64,000 nt of DNA from Boswellia sacra (Eukaryota; Streptophyta; Magnoliopsida; Sapindales; Burseraceae): contig SNVD02008814.1 in NCBI GenBank assembly GCA_013180625.2, forward strand, positions 62,001-126,000. Reading direction: 5' to 3'. Below, in pieces: positions 24,591 to 35,448 of the stretch. The notes beneath the pieces were generated by a model. It searched no databases and had not been told where the DNA came from. It worked only from the letters and a program-made list of their open reading frames with translations. Position 1 is the first letter of the stretch, and each line of letters begins with the position of its first letter. A program made the translations under genes and the position numbers.

Positions 24591-25712
24591 CTACGAGTGA
24601 AAATCTAAAGCATGGGGATTGATGCGATAGATCTCATCCTCAGGAAGCCAACTATCATCATCTACTGGTCGACCCTTCCAACGAACAAGAGAACGACGAA
24701 AACCACAAGTATTAGAAGTAAAATAGTGGTCATCCAATATGCGATCAACCTCATCAATCGGTGGAGGATCAAACGGAGGCAAATGTGGTACGACAATAGT
24801 AGAAGAACTTTCAGAAAGATCAAACACAATTGGAGGCTCGAAATGTCCTTGGTAAGGAAACAAGTTTGCCGCATTAAAAATTGGACTAATACTTCAATCA
24901 GAAGGCAGATCAAGTAAATAAGCATTAGAACCAAGCCTATGATTAACTTTAAATAGGCCATGGGCACAGGCATGCAATTTCTTGTTGGCTTGTTTAAGGA
25001 AGCGAGAAGAGTCAAGGCGAACCATGATACAATAACCTTCCTTAGAAACCTTTTCTTTACATGTAGATTAGCAGCAGATCTATATTTATCGTTACTCAAG
25101 GAAATCATTTGTCTAACCTCAGTGTGAAAATCATGCATATGGGTGGCAAAATCAGTTGCAAAGTTTGAAGAAGGGTAGTGAGAAGGCAAGCAAACAAGGT
25201 CAATGGGTCGGCGGGCCACAATACCATAAACAATCATGAATGGACTCTTGCCAATGGACCTATTAATAGTATTATTATAAGCAAACTCAACCATAGGCAA
25301 CACTAAATCTCAATTACCTAACTTCTCTCCTACCACACAATGAAGCAAGTTCCCTAAGCTACAATTAACCACTTTAGTTTGACCATTAGTTTGAGGATGA
25401 TAAGCTGAAGAGAACTTAAGAGATGTACCAAACAGTCTCCAAAGTGTCTTCCAAAAGTAACTAACAAAGTTAACATCTCTATTAGACACTATTGATACAG
25501 GCAGTCCATGAAGACGGATAATCTCCCTAAAGAATAGTTGAGCTATATATGAAGCATCACTATTCATAGAGCAAGGGATAAAATGAGTCATTTTAGAGAA
25601 CCTATCAACCACAACAAAAATAGAATCATGTTTCCTAGTTGTTTTAGGTAATCCCAAAAGGAAGTCCATATTAACGTCTTTCTAAGGAAGGTAAGCAACA
25701 AGGAGGAGAGTG
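24591..25712 (-). pseudogene. Chromovirus integrase core and chromodomain, broken
   Basis: 25310-25669 carries the integrase core start (MDFLLGLP, VVVDRFSKMTHFIPC with catalytic Asp) and the [12 protein letters not shown] block. In that block the second Asp region reads VSNRDVNF, where the family has SDRD. 24662-25303 continues with MVEFAYNNTINRS and SPFMIVYG before a frame change. 24591-24863 is a chromodomain-like end: EVDRILDDHYF, RRSLVRWKGRP and DDDSWLPEDEI. Integrase inserts the cDNA into chromosomes, and chromodomains steer chromoviruses to heterochromatin. A stop at the Trp position before MDFLLG and frame shifts make this copy dead. It is truncated at its N-terminal side by the Athila LTR starting at 25713. 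Confidence 0.85.
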
Positions 25713-26301
25713 TTTACGCCTAAAATATACCACAGTTATTATAGTATAAGTTGAGGTGTCGAATCCATAAGGAGGCTTTCGATAAAAGAGGTTAGTAAAA
25801 CAGAAATACTAAAAGATAATAAAGACGTAAAATTTAACTTTGAAGTGATTGGTTATAAAGAGACTACAATGCATAATAATTGGAAACAATCGATGGTAAT
25901 TAAAAGGTAAGACATCGAGAATCACTTATATGTTTTATAAATCTAATCCCCACTTTGATTCAACAATTATAACTCAATTGAAAGTTTCACATCCCAAACA
26001 ATCAATCGAAAAATATGTATCGTAAAGCAAAATGGATTAATCACACAGAAACCCCCTAGGTTTTGGCTTAATTTCATCGATATTCACTGTTTGTCACTTT
26101 TCATCATCGAGCACCCCTGACATTTTCAAAATTCATCATTGAGACCCCTTCCGTCAGATTTTCCGTTAAGTACATGTAATTATGTTGAATATTGAGGGAC
26201 ATAATAGTCATTTGGTAATTATGTTGAGCATAAGGGGTATAATAGTCATTTAACAATGCAAAGTCAATTATGTATGAGTTAGAATAAATTCTACAATGTT
26301 G

Positions 26302-26355
26302 CTACTCGAACTCAAGACCTCCAGAATCTTGAAAGACTTGTTCCACCACCAGACT
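26302..26355 (-). other. tRNA-like A/B box pair, left arm
   Basis: In reverse orientation tagtctggtgg resembles a Pol III A box and gagttcgagtag a B box, about 40 bases apart. It matches in layout the pair in the right arm, so both arms of the element point tRNA-like boxes outward. Confidence 0.45.
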
Positions 26356-26399
26356 ACAAGATATTAATGTTTAAAAGTAACAACAATATATATTTAAGC

Positions 26400-27100
26400 T
26401 CCCTTAATGCTTAATCAATTATTAATTATTCAATTTATAATTGATTAAAATTAATTATATATTTTAATTAATTTATTAAAATAAATTAATAAATTTATTA
26501 ATAAGAATTAATAAATTAAAATAAAAATTGAAAAAATAAATTAATAAATCTACAATTCCTCTTATTCGATTTATAATTGATTAAAATTAATTATAAATTT
26601 TAATTAATTTATTAAAATCAATTAATAAATTTATTAATAAGAATTAATAAATTAAAATATTAAAATAAATATCAAAAAATAAATGAATAAATTTTTAATA
26701 AGAATTAATAAATAAAAATATATTAAATTAAATATCAGAAAATAAATTAATAAATTTATATTAAAATAGAAATTAAAGAAAAATAAATTAAAAAATTTAG
26801 ATTAAAAAATTAAACAAAAATAAATTGATAAATTTATTGTTCCTCTTATTCAATTTATAAATGATTAAAATTAATTATAAGTTTTAATCAATTTTTTAAA
26901 ATAAATTGATAAATTTATTAGTAAGAATTAATAACTTAAAGTAAAAATTAAAATAGATTAAAATAACTATGAAACAAAAATAAATTAATACATTTAGATT
27001 AAATAAAAATTAAATAAAACAAATTAATAAATTTATGGTTTCTCTACTCACCATAAACAAAAATAAATTAATAAAGTATAAGAAGAAACTCTATTATTTA
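26400..27100. repeat. AT-rich imperfect tandem repeats in the MULE-like element
   Basis: The phrase attcgatttataattgatta followed by aaattaattata and runs of aataaattaataaattta recurs several times, the clearest starts being near 26428, 26566 and 26846. It is almost pure A/T. Confidence 0.7.
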
Positions 27101-27137
27101 AATATATTTTTGTTCTTTTAGTGCTAAAAAAATTGTT

Positions 27138-27190
27138 TGGCCTAGTGGTTAGAAGTGTTTGTGATAGGTTGGAGTCTGGGGTTCGAATCC
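27138..27190 (+). other. tRNA-like A/B box pair (SINE-like or tRNA-derived), right arm
   Basis: tggcctagtgg (27138-27148) fits a Pol III A box and ggttcgaatcc (27180-27190) fits the B box exactly, at tRNA-like spacing. I do not see a full cloverleaf, so this is a tRNA-derived promoter-like segment rather than a tRNA gene. Confidence 0.6.
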
Positions 27191-28580
27191 CTCCATTGCA
27201 TTTCCTTCAACTAATTTTCTTTTCTTAGGGGTATTTAGGTAAAAAAACTTAAAATGGATAATTTTGAAAATGTCAACGAATCTATAGTTAAGGGTATTTA
27301 GGTAAAATAACTTATATTGGATGGAATATGACGTCATTTAACGGAAAATCTGACGGAAGGGGTCTCAATGATGAATTTTGAAAATGTCAGATGTGCTCGA
27401 TGATGAAAAGTGACAAACAGTGAATATCGACGAAATTAAGCCAAAACCTAGGGGGTGTCTGTGTGATTAACCCAAAGCAAAATTGATAAACACATGTATT
27501 TGATATGCATAAACTCTTTACAAGCAATATTTACCAACAACGTTCATCCTTACTAGTTATCCAAGAGCGACAACATATCTATTGACAATATTGCAGTAAA
27601 AGATTAACTCATAAAACGAAACTACCAGTAACAATTATAATTCAACACGAATCACATAAAGAAAGCATGACTGAATTTATATGAAATTGCGAATTATAAT
27701 TTCTGGATTAAAGACAAGTCACAAGATAAGAAAGAGTTTAACACATAAACAAACATACAAACTTTATAGCCCTTGAGGAAGAATCAAAGTAGAGAAATAG
27801 ATTAAACTACACATACAAGTTCATCTCTAACCTTACCAAGAGTTCTAGCCTAACTTACAATTCATTCCCATCATTTCTAAAGAGAAAATACAAGAGAGAA
27901 TTCTAATATACAATGACATAATGGAATTCAATGATTTTTCTCCACTCCTATTCAACTCCTCAAGTTGTCCTTAAATAGGTGATTAAATGGAACAATTTTA
28001 ATATAAACCAATCTTTCACATTTTCGGCCACCAAACCTTCCATCAACTTGCAGTACATTTTTAACTAACAAAACGTTGAATTAGGCTTTGTGGAAAACAT
28101 GAAAGTTGTAGTTTTTTGTCTCATCTTTCCATGGCCACCAGATTCATGCAATTTAGACAAGTCTTCTCTGAGATATGGTCAAAATACTAAACATGGGTCG
28201 GGCTGAGCAACAACTATAGTTCAGTTTTGTTTTGTCTCAATTTCGGCCCATCAAATGTTGGATATGGGCTTTTGATTGTTCTTCAACTTTGTGTAGAATT
28301 GAGTCATGTTGCTCCAAGTCCAAGAATCTCTTCATTTTGATTTATAGTTTGAGAGTTATGTCCATTTTATTAAACCTACAAAAAGATTTCAATTAATCAC
28401 AATTTAGGGACAGCACTTTTATTTCAAGATAAAGACCAAAAAAAATGCAAAAGAAATGAAACAAATATAAAAGAGGCATAAGCAAAATAATTTTGCTAAA
28501 ATATCATAAAAGTTTTACAATATTCATCAATTAGCGTTAATTATTTATGCTTAAGAATGTATTTTCATGCGTTTATTACA

Positions 28581-29932
28581 ATCCCCTGCCAGCTTATTGC
28601 TAGTCCCTAGCAATTCAAGCGTAAATGAAATATGAAGAACTACTTCAGCATTCCAAACAAAAAGTCAATTCAAGATCACAATTGCTATAAAAGTTATTTC
28701 AATCATAACTTCCAAAACTGAGCACATATGAGCCAAGCCAAAACCTTCCTACCACGAACCACAACATATATAGCCTTAAAAATTACTCCATGTAAAAGCC
28801 TCAACTCCATATCCTCACAGGTGAATAACTGTTTAAAAAGGCTAAGATTTTTCTCATGAAGTTGCAAAACAGATAAGCACTGAAGAAAAGGTCACATTTA
28901 AGGACAGACAGACAAACTAACATTGATCCAAAGATAGGAAAATCAAATATTTAAAATCAAATCATTCTTGCAACATGCCAACTTTAGGACTTCATTTATC
29001 TTGAGTGAACAAAAAAAAAAAAATAAAGCTTCGTGAGAAAGACTGCTTCATAAAACTTTTGTCTTCTAAAATTGAATGAAGACATTATTGAACTAAACTG
29101 ACTCTTTTTTTTACTCTCTCTTTTTTTGGTCTTTGTTTTTTTTTTTTTTTACAAGAATTGAAATTTCATCTTGAATCATCCTTTAGCTAAACAATCAAAT
29201 AATCCCTCAATCTGAGTAATGACATTCTAAACAAAGATTAATCAATTCAAAGGATCAATGAAAGTTCGTAAGCTATTTTCTCAACCTCTCCACTCACTCA
29301 CAAAAGATGTGTGAGATTAGAAAAATGTAAACTAAAACATAGGAATTCTCTTGGCTATATACGTCGAATCATCCATCTTACCACAAGGCTTATCATTGTG
29401 CTCAAAATAATTTCAGAAAATATTCTTTAATAACCTAAATAGAAAAGGTGACTCAAACCAATAATTTTGAAATCATACCTAGATAGAAAAACAAACCCAT
29501 TTACATAAGAATTACCGAGAACACGTGCAATAAATAGCTGTGTGTGAAATACAACTCAAAAATAAAAAATAAAAACAAATCAACTAGTAAGAATGCATTT
29601 CAAAAGGTAAAAAATGTATTCCCTACTCTGCTATTCTTGATCTAATAGATTCAGAATGCATCTTAAGAGACAATGAACTCTTTACTCTGTCATTATCAAA
29701 CTAATAGATTTGTTGGTTGGCTTTGTTAACATTTTTTTTTAAATGCAATGCAAAACATAGCATATGCCAACTATGTACCCCCAACCAGATCGAAACATTG
29801 TCCTCAATGTTTAAATGTAGAAAGAGAAAGTATAGGAGACATCACTGAAGCTTCAGTTATTCAAAAGAAACAAACCTAAAAAACACTTAACCAAAAATAA
29901 AATGTTGTGAACAAAGCCAAAAGTAAGAAAAG
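28581..29932 (-). other. 3' non-coding region of element 1
   Basis: AT-rich sequence between the LOG-like gene and the LTR, with poly-T/poly-A runs near 29010 and 29100-29150. The segment next to the LTR (gctagtccctagcaa) resembles gctagtcccgagcaa next to LTR type M at 36872, a shared signature of these element ends. Confidence 0.6.
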
Positions 29933-30577
29933 TTACAAACAAAGCGTCAGCTCCAATTTGCGCTTCTTGCTCATTCCCACTGACCAGTCAATTTAAGATG
30001 CTGCAGGGTTAGGTTCATTAACAAAAGCTTGCAATTTATCAATTAGTTCATCAGCAGTTAAGGCAAAAATAAGGATCCGTTGTGCTGATTGTGAGATAAA
30101 GCTTTGCTCCACAGCTTGATTAACAAAACATAATAAACAATCAAATAAATTATTGATATTCAACAAACCTATGGGTTTCTGGTGGATATTGAGTTGGGCC
30201 CAAGAGACAACTTGAAAGATTTCTTCCATTGTTCCAAAACCTCCTGATAAAGCAATAAAGGTATCTACATTTTGAATCATATAAGCTATGTGTTCATGCA
30301 TGGATGAGACCTGTAATTCCTTCCCAACTATTCTCCCAACGATGTTAACTAAAGCTTTAGGGATAATGCCTAAAACTTGACTTCCTCCTACGTAAGCAGT
30401 TGTTCACACACACCCCATTAACCCAAGGTTACCTCCCCCATAAACTAAATGAAGTTTTCTTTCAGCTAGAACCCTACCAAGATCGTGAGCTGCTTCTGCA
30501 AAAGCTATACTTTTACTAGGCTGAGATCCACTAAATACACATATATTTTGGAATCGATGAGCTGAGGTTCCCTCTAT
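29933..30577 (-). pseudogene. LOG-like cytokinin phosphoribohydrolase, retroelement-borne copy 1
   Basis: The family hydrolyses cytokinin riboside 5'-monophosphates to free cytokinin plus ribose 5-phosphate in the cytosol. Visible landmarks are FQNICVFSGSQ, VYGGGNLGLMGCV, GGSQVLGIIPKAL, a degraded active-site motif SGGFGTMEE (family PGGxGTxEE, Pro to Ser), WAQLNIHQKPIGLLN, and a basic tail ending LELTLCL. Length is 215 codons, the normal LOG size, with no introns although plant LOG genes have several, which indicates capture via RNA. The start codon aligned with copies 2 and 3 is ATA. Stops lie after GCV (near 30400) and after PNPAAS (near 29991). It sits between an unidentified ORF and the 3' end of the element. 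Confidence 0.87.
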
Positions 30578-30626
30578 TTTAATACAATTCACTAACTATG
30601 TATATGCAAATGAAGAACATGAGATG

Positions 30627-30635
30627 TATTTATAG
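30627..30635 (-). promoter_or_regulatory. TATA-like box upstream of LOG-like copy 1
   Basis: On the - strand the bases read ctataaata, about 50 bases before the position homologous to the LOG start codon. It suggests that the captured gene had its own promoter, which has not been shown. Confidence 0.4.
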
Positions 30636-30734
30636 AATGCAAAAAGGTATTACAATAATGACATCTATATAGGTAACTCAACTGTTTGTCTGAAAAATGT
30701 TGAAAATAAAAACAAATAAAATAAAAATAGGAAT

Positions 30735-31401
30735 TCAAAAATAGCAGCAAGCATGCATATGTACAAGTAGTTGTGATTGTGGCTCATATCTTCCTCTAGT
30801 TTTACATCCAGTAATGGCTGAAACACTTTCTATGAGTTGGGGATATGCTTCCCATCCAATTTTCTTATAAATTGGCAAACAAGGTCGTTTTGAGTCAGAT
30901 TCCGAGACTATAGCATTCCTGCTCATCTCGAAATTGTGTCCATAATCTTAAAATCTCTCAGTGCACAAGTCCACAAGGATGCATCTCAAGAGTCAACAAG
31001 ATATTATCTAGAGACTCCTTACTCAGTCCATCCTTAATGAACTGAATCTTATCTTCTTCATTTACAGACACAAATCCTAAAGAGCGACATTGCTTGTTAC
31101 AGGTCCATGGTGCACATTTGTGACAAACTTATAATTTATTTGCTCTCTGCTTTTTCGCATAAGAGCTTTTACCCAAACCAGGCATAAAGGAAACAAAGGC
31201 TTTTGAACATTCATCAGATAATCGAACTTTGGCTTCAATTAACCATCGTAGATCAACAGGTAAACCTATGAGCATTAGCAATTTTAGCCTTGCAAACCGT
31301 GCTTTGTAAATTTTGAGTAATGCATTTGGAGGAAGAAAAGAAAAATGTTTACGAAGGTTTGAAAGAATCGTATCCATATTGAAAGAGAAAAGATGAATCA
31401 T
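30735..31401 (-). pseudogene. Unidentified retroelement ORF next to LOG (ORFX copy 1)
   Basis: The first part, 31129-31401, includes LPPNALLKIYKARFARLKLL and VDLRWLIEAKVRLSDE. After a stop the same frame goes on with a Cys-rich patch (VCHKCAPWTCNKQCRSLGF) and KDGLSKESLDNILLTLEMH. A frame change leads to 30735-30926 (RPCLPIYKKIGWEAYPQLIE and a TRGRYEPQSQ end). I do not recognise the family. The same three blocks occur in order at 40036-40600 beside LOG copy 2, so it is a conserved component of these elements. The Cys spacing could hold a metal, but no known finger fits. A tatttaa box lies near 31450. Confidence 0.65.
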
Positions 31402-31642
31402 GATTTTTGTTTAGGTTATAATTTTTAAGGAACTAGAAAACCGACTTAAATAGTCACGGAGTACCGTATCCATCACTTGATCGAAAAATAAAATAAAAAC
31501 ACGTAAAAGAAAATAAAAGCAAAAACAAAAAATAAAGTCAAAAATATGGTATAGACAGATAATAAAAACAAAGACAAAGTTAAGATATGGTATAGGCAGA
31601 TAATAAAAGCAAGACGCCCAAATAATAAAAGCAAAAACAAAG

Positions 31643-34160
31643 TCAAGATATGGTACAGATAGATGAGACAGATAGAACCTGATTAATTATGATAGACAGG
31701 AGGCACAAGAGAGATCTCCTCAGATACATAAATTGGCTTTCCCTTTCCACATAATTTTTTGACCGTTGCACATTAACTTTGAAAATTTGCCCATCTGTGA
31801 GGTCCTCAATCTCTACCGCTCCATTAAGAAAAACGTGCTTTACCACGAATGGCCCAGTCCATCGAGATCTCAACTTTCTAGGGTCTAAATGCAATCGAGA
31901 ATCATAAAGATATACCCGTTGATTTAGCTCAAAGTTTTTCCTCAAGATTTGCTTGTCATGAGCCGCTTTCATCTTAGCTTTGTAGATCTTGGAGTTGCCA
32001 TAGGCATCATTCTATAATTCGTCTATTTCTGACAATTGTAACTTTCTTTGAAGACCTGCAACACTCAAATCAAAGTTAAAGGCTTTGACAGCCCAATAAG
32101 CTTTATGTTCTAGCTCAACAGGTAAATAACAAGCTTTCCCATAGACAAGGCGACATGGAGACATTCCTAGAATAGTTTTGTAAGCAGTGTAGTATGCCCA
32201 TAGTGCATCAGAAAGGTGTAAAGACCAGTCTTTATGATTCGGGTTAACAGTCTTTTCTAGAATCTGCTTGACCTCCCTATTTGCAAGCTAAGCTTAACCA
32301 TTTGTCTGTGGATGGTATGCGGTAGGAATGGTATGAAGAACACCATAACTGCGCATCAAAGCTTCAAAAGAACAGTTATAGAAATGTGTCCCTTGGTCAC
32401 TGATGCTGACACATGGCGTACCATACCTAGACAATAAGTTTTCTTTTGAGAACTTTACTAAGGTTGTGTTATCGTTAGTATAACAAGCCACAACCTCCAC
32501 CCATTTGGACACATAATCAACAGCTAGAAGAATGTAAAGATAACCAAAAGATGCAGAAAAAAGTCCCATAAAGTCAATACCCCAACAGTCAAATATCTCA
32601 ATAACAAGAAGGGTTAAGAGGCATCATATGATGGTGAGATAAAGCCCCCAACTTTTGACATCTTTCACACGAACGACAAAAATTATTAGTATCTTTAAAC
32701 AAAGTGGGCCCGTAGAGTCCACGCTGTAAAATTTTTGCAGTAGTCTTTTTTATTGAGAAATGACCACCACAAGCAGCGCTATGGCAAAAGTTTAAGACAC
32801 TAGCAATTTCACTGTCAAGAATGCAACGTCGCATAATTTGGTCAGCACAATATTTGAAAAGATAAGGATCATCCCAATAAAAATTACGAATCTCAACCAA
32901 GAACTTACGCTTATCTTGTACACTCCAGTTAGATGGAACTTCTCCGCAAACCAAGTAATTTACAATATGTGCATACCAAGGTAATTGGCTTACAGTGAAA
33001 AGATGTTCATCAGGGAAATCATCTTGAATAGGTTGGACATTAGTGGAATCATGGAACTCAAGACGAGATAAATGATCTACTACAATGTTTTTGATACCCT
33101 ACTTGTCCTTAATGGTTAGATCAAATTCCTGCAAAAGAAGAATCCACCTAATTAGACGGGCCTTAGCATCCTTCTTAGAAAAAAGGTACTTAAAAGCTGC
33201 ATGATTAGTAAACACAGTAATGGGTGAACCAATTAAATAAGAACAAAATTTGTTTAAGGCAAAAACAACAGCTAATAGTTCCTTTTCAGTAGTAGAATAA
33301 TTCATTTGAGCAGCATTCAAGGTCCTACTAGCATAGTGAACAACAAAGGGTTTGCCCTCCCTTCTTTGACCAAGGACTTCTCCTATAGCATAGTTACTGG
33401 CATCACACATAATCTCAAATGGAAGGTTCCAATCAGGTGACTAGATAATAGGAGCAGCGGTGAGTTTGGCAATTAGTATCTGAAATGCTTCCTCACAAGC
33501 TTGAGACAATACAAATTCATCATCTTTTAATAAGAGGTTACACAATGGTTAGATATAGAAGAAGATTTTGTACAAACCTCCTATAAAAATCAGCATGCCC
33601 TAGAAAAAATCGGACATCTTTTATCGTTTTAGGTGTAGGTAATTTAGAGATCAACTCGATTTTAGCCTTATCAACCTCCATTCCTCTTTTTGAAACAATG
33701 TGTCCCAAAACAATCCTAGAAGACCCCATGAAATGACATTTTTTTTCAATTAAGCACAAGTCCTTTTTCTTCACAACTACTCAAAACAGATTTTAAGTTA
33801 AGTAGACATGAATCAAAAGAGTTACCAAAAACAGTCAAATCATCCTTATTGCCTCGAAAATATTGAAATGGATCACTTTGCCATCAAACTCTATGGTGAA
33901 AGTGTCATCATGAACATCAATCTTGGTTCTAGCATTTTTCAAGGATGGTCTCCCTAAAAGAATCGGAGTTGGATTAGGAGATATCTCATCCTCTATTTTA
34001 AGGACATAGAAGTCTGATAGGAAAACAATGATTCACCCTGCACAAGGACACTCTTCCACAACTCTTTTGTGAATGCATTAAAATGATCAACAAACTGAAT
34101 GGTAATACTCAGTTTTCACAAAAGGTCAAAGATCAGAAGCTAATAGACGATGGCATGACA
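31643..34160 (-). pseudogene. Athila-like pol (protease remnant, RT end, RNase H, integrase), RT core deleted
   Basis: Reading leftward: a protease-linker remnant at about 33880-34130; then a jump straight to sequence just after the RT active site (KDDLTVFGNSFDSCLLN near 33840). The RT thumb follows at 33538-33774 (CHFMGSSRIVLGHIVSKRG), RNase H at 33099-33410 ([34 protein letters not shown]), and the integrase zinc region at 32598-32954 (CHSAACGGHF, CRSCERC). The integrase core at 32294-32569 has VDYVSKWVE and SDQGTH. Its C-terminal part lies at 31643-32290. The catalytic Glu codon after AYHPQTNG is a TAG stop, and the Gln before it is TAA. The palm domain of RT is gone, so this copy cannot reverse transcribe or integrate. 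Confidence 0.86.
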
Positions 34161-35370
34161 TTAATAGATGCTCCTAAAATCTAACATAGATCTTTCAAAA
34201 CTTGGTATTACACCAATGGTGCATGGAATGGTGCAACGTACCTGGAATCTTTGCATTTCGGAGGAATTTGTTCTTTGCAATAACAGCTGTGAAACATTTT
34301 CACCCACACTTACTTTCTCATTTCCCTTCAACTTTCTCTTGTTGGTGCATAACTCCTTGAGAAATTTTGTACAACGAGGTACTTGCTCAATAGCATCCAG
34401 AAGTGGTATATTTACCTCGATTTTGTGAGAAATTTCCAGAATTTTTTGTTCGTGTTCCTCCTTCTTTGATTTTGCAAATCTGCTAGGAAATGATGGAGGA
34501 GTAACATAAGAAGGAATTTGAGTTTTAAGATCTACCTTAGAAGATGATGTGTTGTTCATGGTGGAAGTGGTGTCATCTCCTTCATCAGTTTGTGATTTCT
34601 TTGTCAGGTTTTGGATACTTGCCCCAGTTTCCATTTGCTCCCCATTTCGAATTTGCTCTCCACTTCGCAAAGTTATCATACAAGCATTCTCTCTTGGATT
34701 GATCACCGTTTGAGAAGATAATTTTTCTGAGCATTGGCCCTCGAATTTGCTCATGCTAGTAGCCAATTGTCCCATTTGATTTGCAAGGTTTTGGATACTT
34801 GAGTTTCCTGCTGGAATTGCATTGTGTTAGTGGCAAGTGCATTAACAATATCTTCGAGAGACATACCTGAGTTATGTGAAGCTGGTTGCGGTGCTGGATG
34901 TGGCATTGGTGGTGGTTGCATTTGAAAAGGTTGCTGCACTCTAGGTTGATTGAAACCTTGTGGCCGATTTGGTATCACATTGGAGTGATTGGTTGATGAT
35001 TCCAGTAACTGAAATTATGTTGATCTTCCCATCCAGCATTGTAAGTGCTAGAGAAATGATCATACCATTGCCTCGTTTGTCTTGAAAATCCACCCATGGC
35101 ATTGGCTTGTTCCATATATTCTTCTTGTAAAGTTGGATACATGTCGATTGGATGCTCCATCGTAGAATATATCCCACATTCATAAGATTTTTGCATATCT
35201 CCTACAGCCATGTTTTCCACAAGAGAGGTTAGCTCAGAACGTTGTTGTTCAATGTTCGGAGTGCTTACCTCATTTACTCTCCATGGTACTTGTGGCTCAA
35301 ATCCGCTACTGAATTGATAGAAGTTTACTGCCATGTTGTCTAAACACAAACAATCAGAAAAGAAAAACAA
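34161..35370 (-). pseudogene. Athila-like gag C-terminal part, N-terminal domain missing
   Basis: 34975-35370 holds MAVNFYQFSSGFEPQ and a Cys/His phrase area (YECGIYSTMEHPIDMYPTLQ) where a zinc knuckle normally starts, then FSSTYNAGWEDQHNFSYWN. 34751-34978 is Gln/Pro-rich. 34161-34775 contains ACMITLRSGEQI, PLLDAIEQVPRCTKFLKELC and NKRKLKGNEKVSVGENVS, hallmarks of this gag. The usual N-terminal capsid domain (about 300 residues) is absent between the primer site and this segment. Frame breaks separate the three open pieces. Confidence 0.8.
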
Positions 35371-35424
35371 AGAAAAATATGAATCAACAATGAAAACAAA
35401 ATAACAAATCGATTAGAAAATCAA

Positions 35425-35442
35425 TCCCCGGCAACGGCGCCA
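35425..35442 (-). other. Primer binding site complementary to tRNA-Asp
   Basis: On the - strand the bases read tggcgccgttgccgggga, the tRNA-Asp 3' end complement used by Athila-type elements. It lies 6 bases inside the LTR border at 35449. Confidence 0.9.
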
Positions 35443-35448
35443 AAAAAT

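Larger units (their letters stand above)
26034..27473. mobile_element. Non-autonomous MULE-like element with 140-bp TIRs
   Basis: The terminal inverted repeats 26034-26173 and 27334-27473 match closely (ttaatcacacag, aggttttggcttaatttc, attcactgtttgtcactttt). A perfect 10-bp target duplication, aaagcaaaat, flanks it at 26024-26033 and 27474-27483. The interior is AT-rich and non-coding. Long TIRs with a 9-10-bp duplication point to the Mutator superfamily. The element lies inside an Athila-like LTR and so is younger than that LTR. Confidence 0.88.
25713..28580 (-). repeat. Athila-like LTR type L (3' LTR), interrupted by a MULE-like element
   Basis: Starts tgtttacgcc and ends gtttattaca, giving TG..CA ends, with a polypurine-like atcccctgcc next to it at 28581. 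Without the 1,440-bp insert and its 10-bp duplication the LTR is about 1,418 bp. The left border falls inside chromovirus integrase sequence. A 271-bp segment (28204-28475) recurs at 40605-40875. The start contains the tcgaatccataagga phrase typical of U5-like regions in this group. Confidence 0.78.

Noticed and set aside
27138..27210. tRNA gene
   Set aside because: The A and B boxes fit but I cannot fold a full acceptor and anticodon stem, and the copy lies inside a transposon arm.
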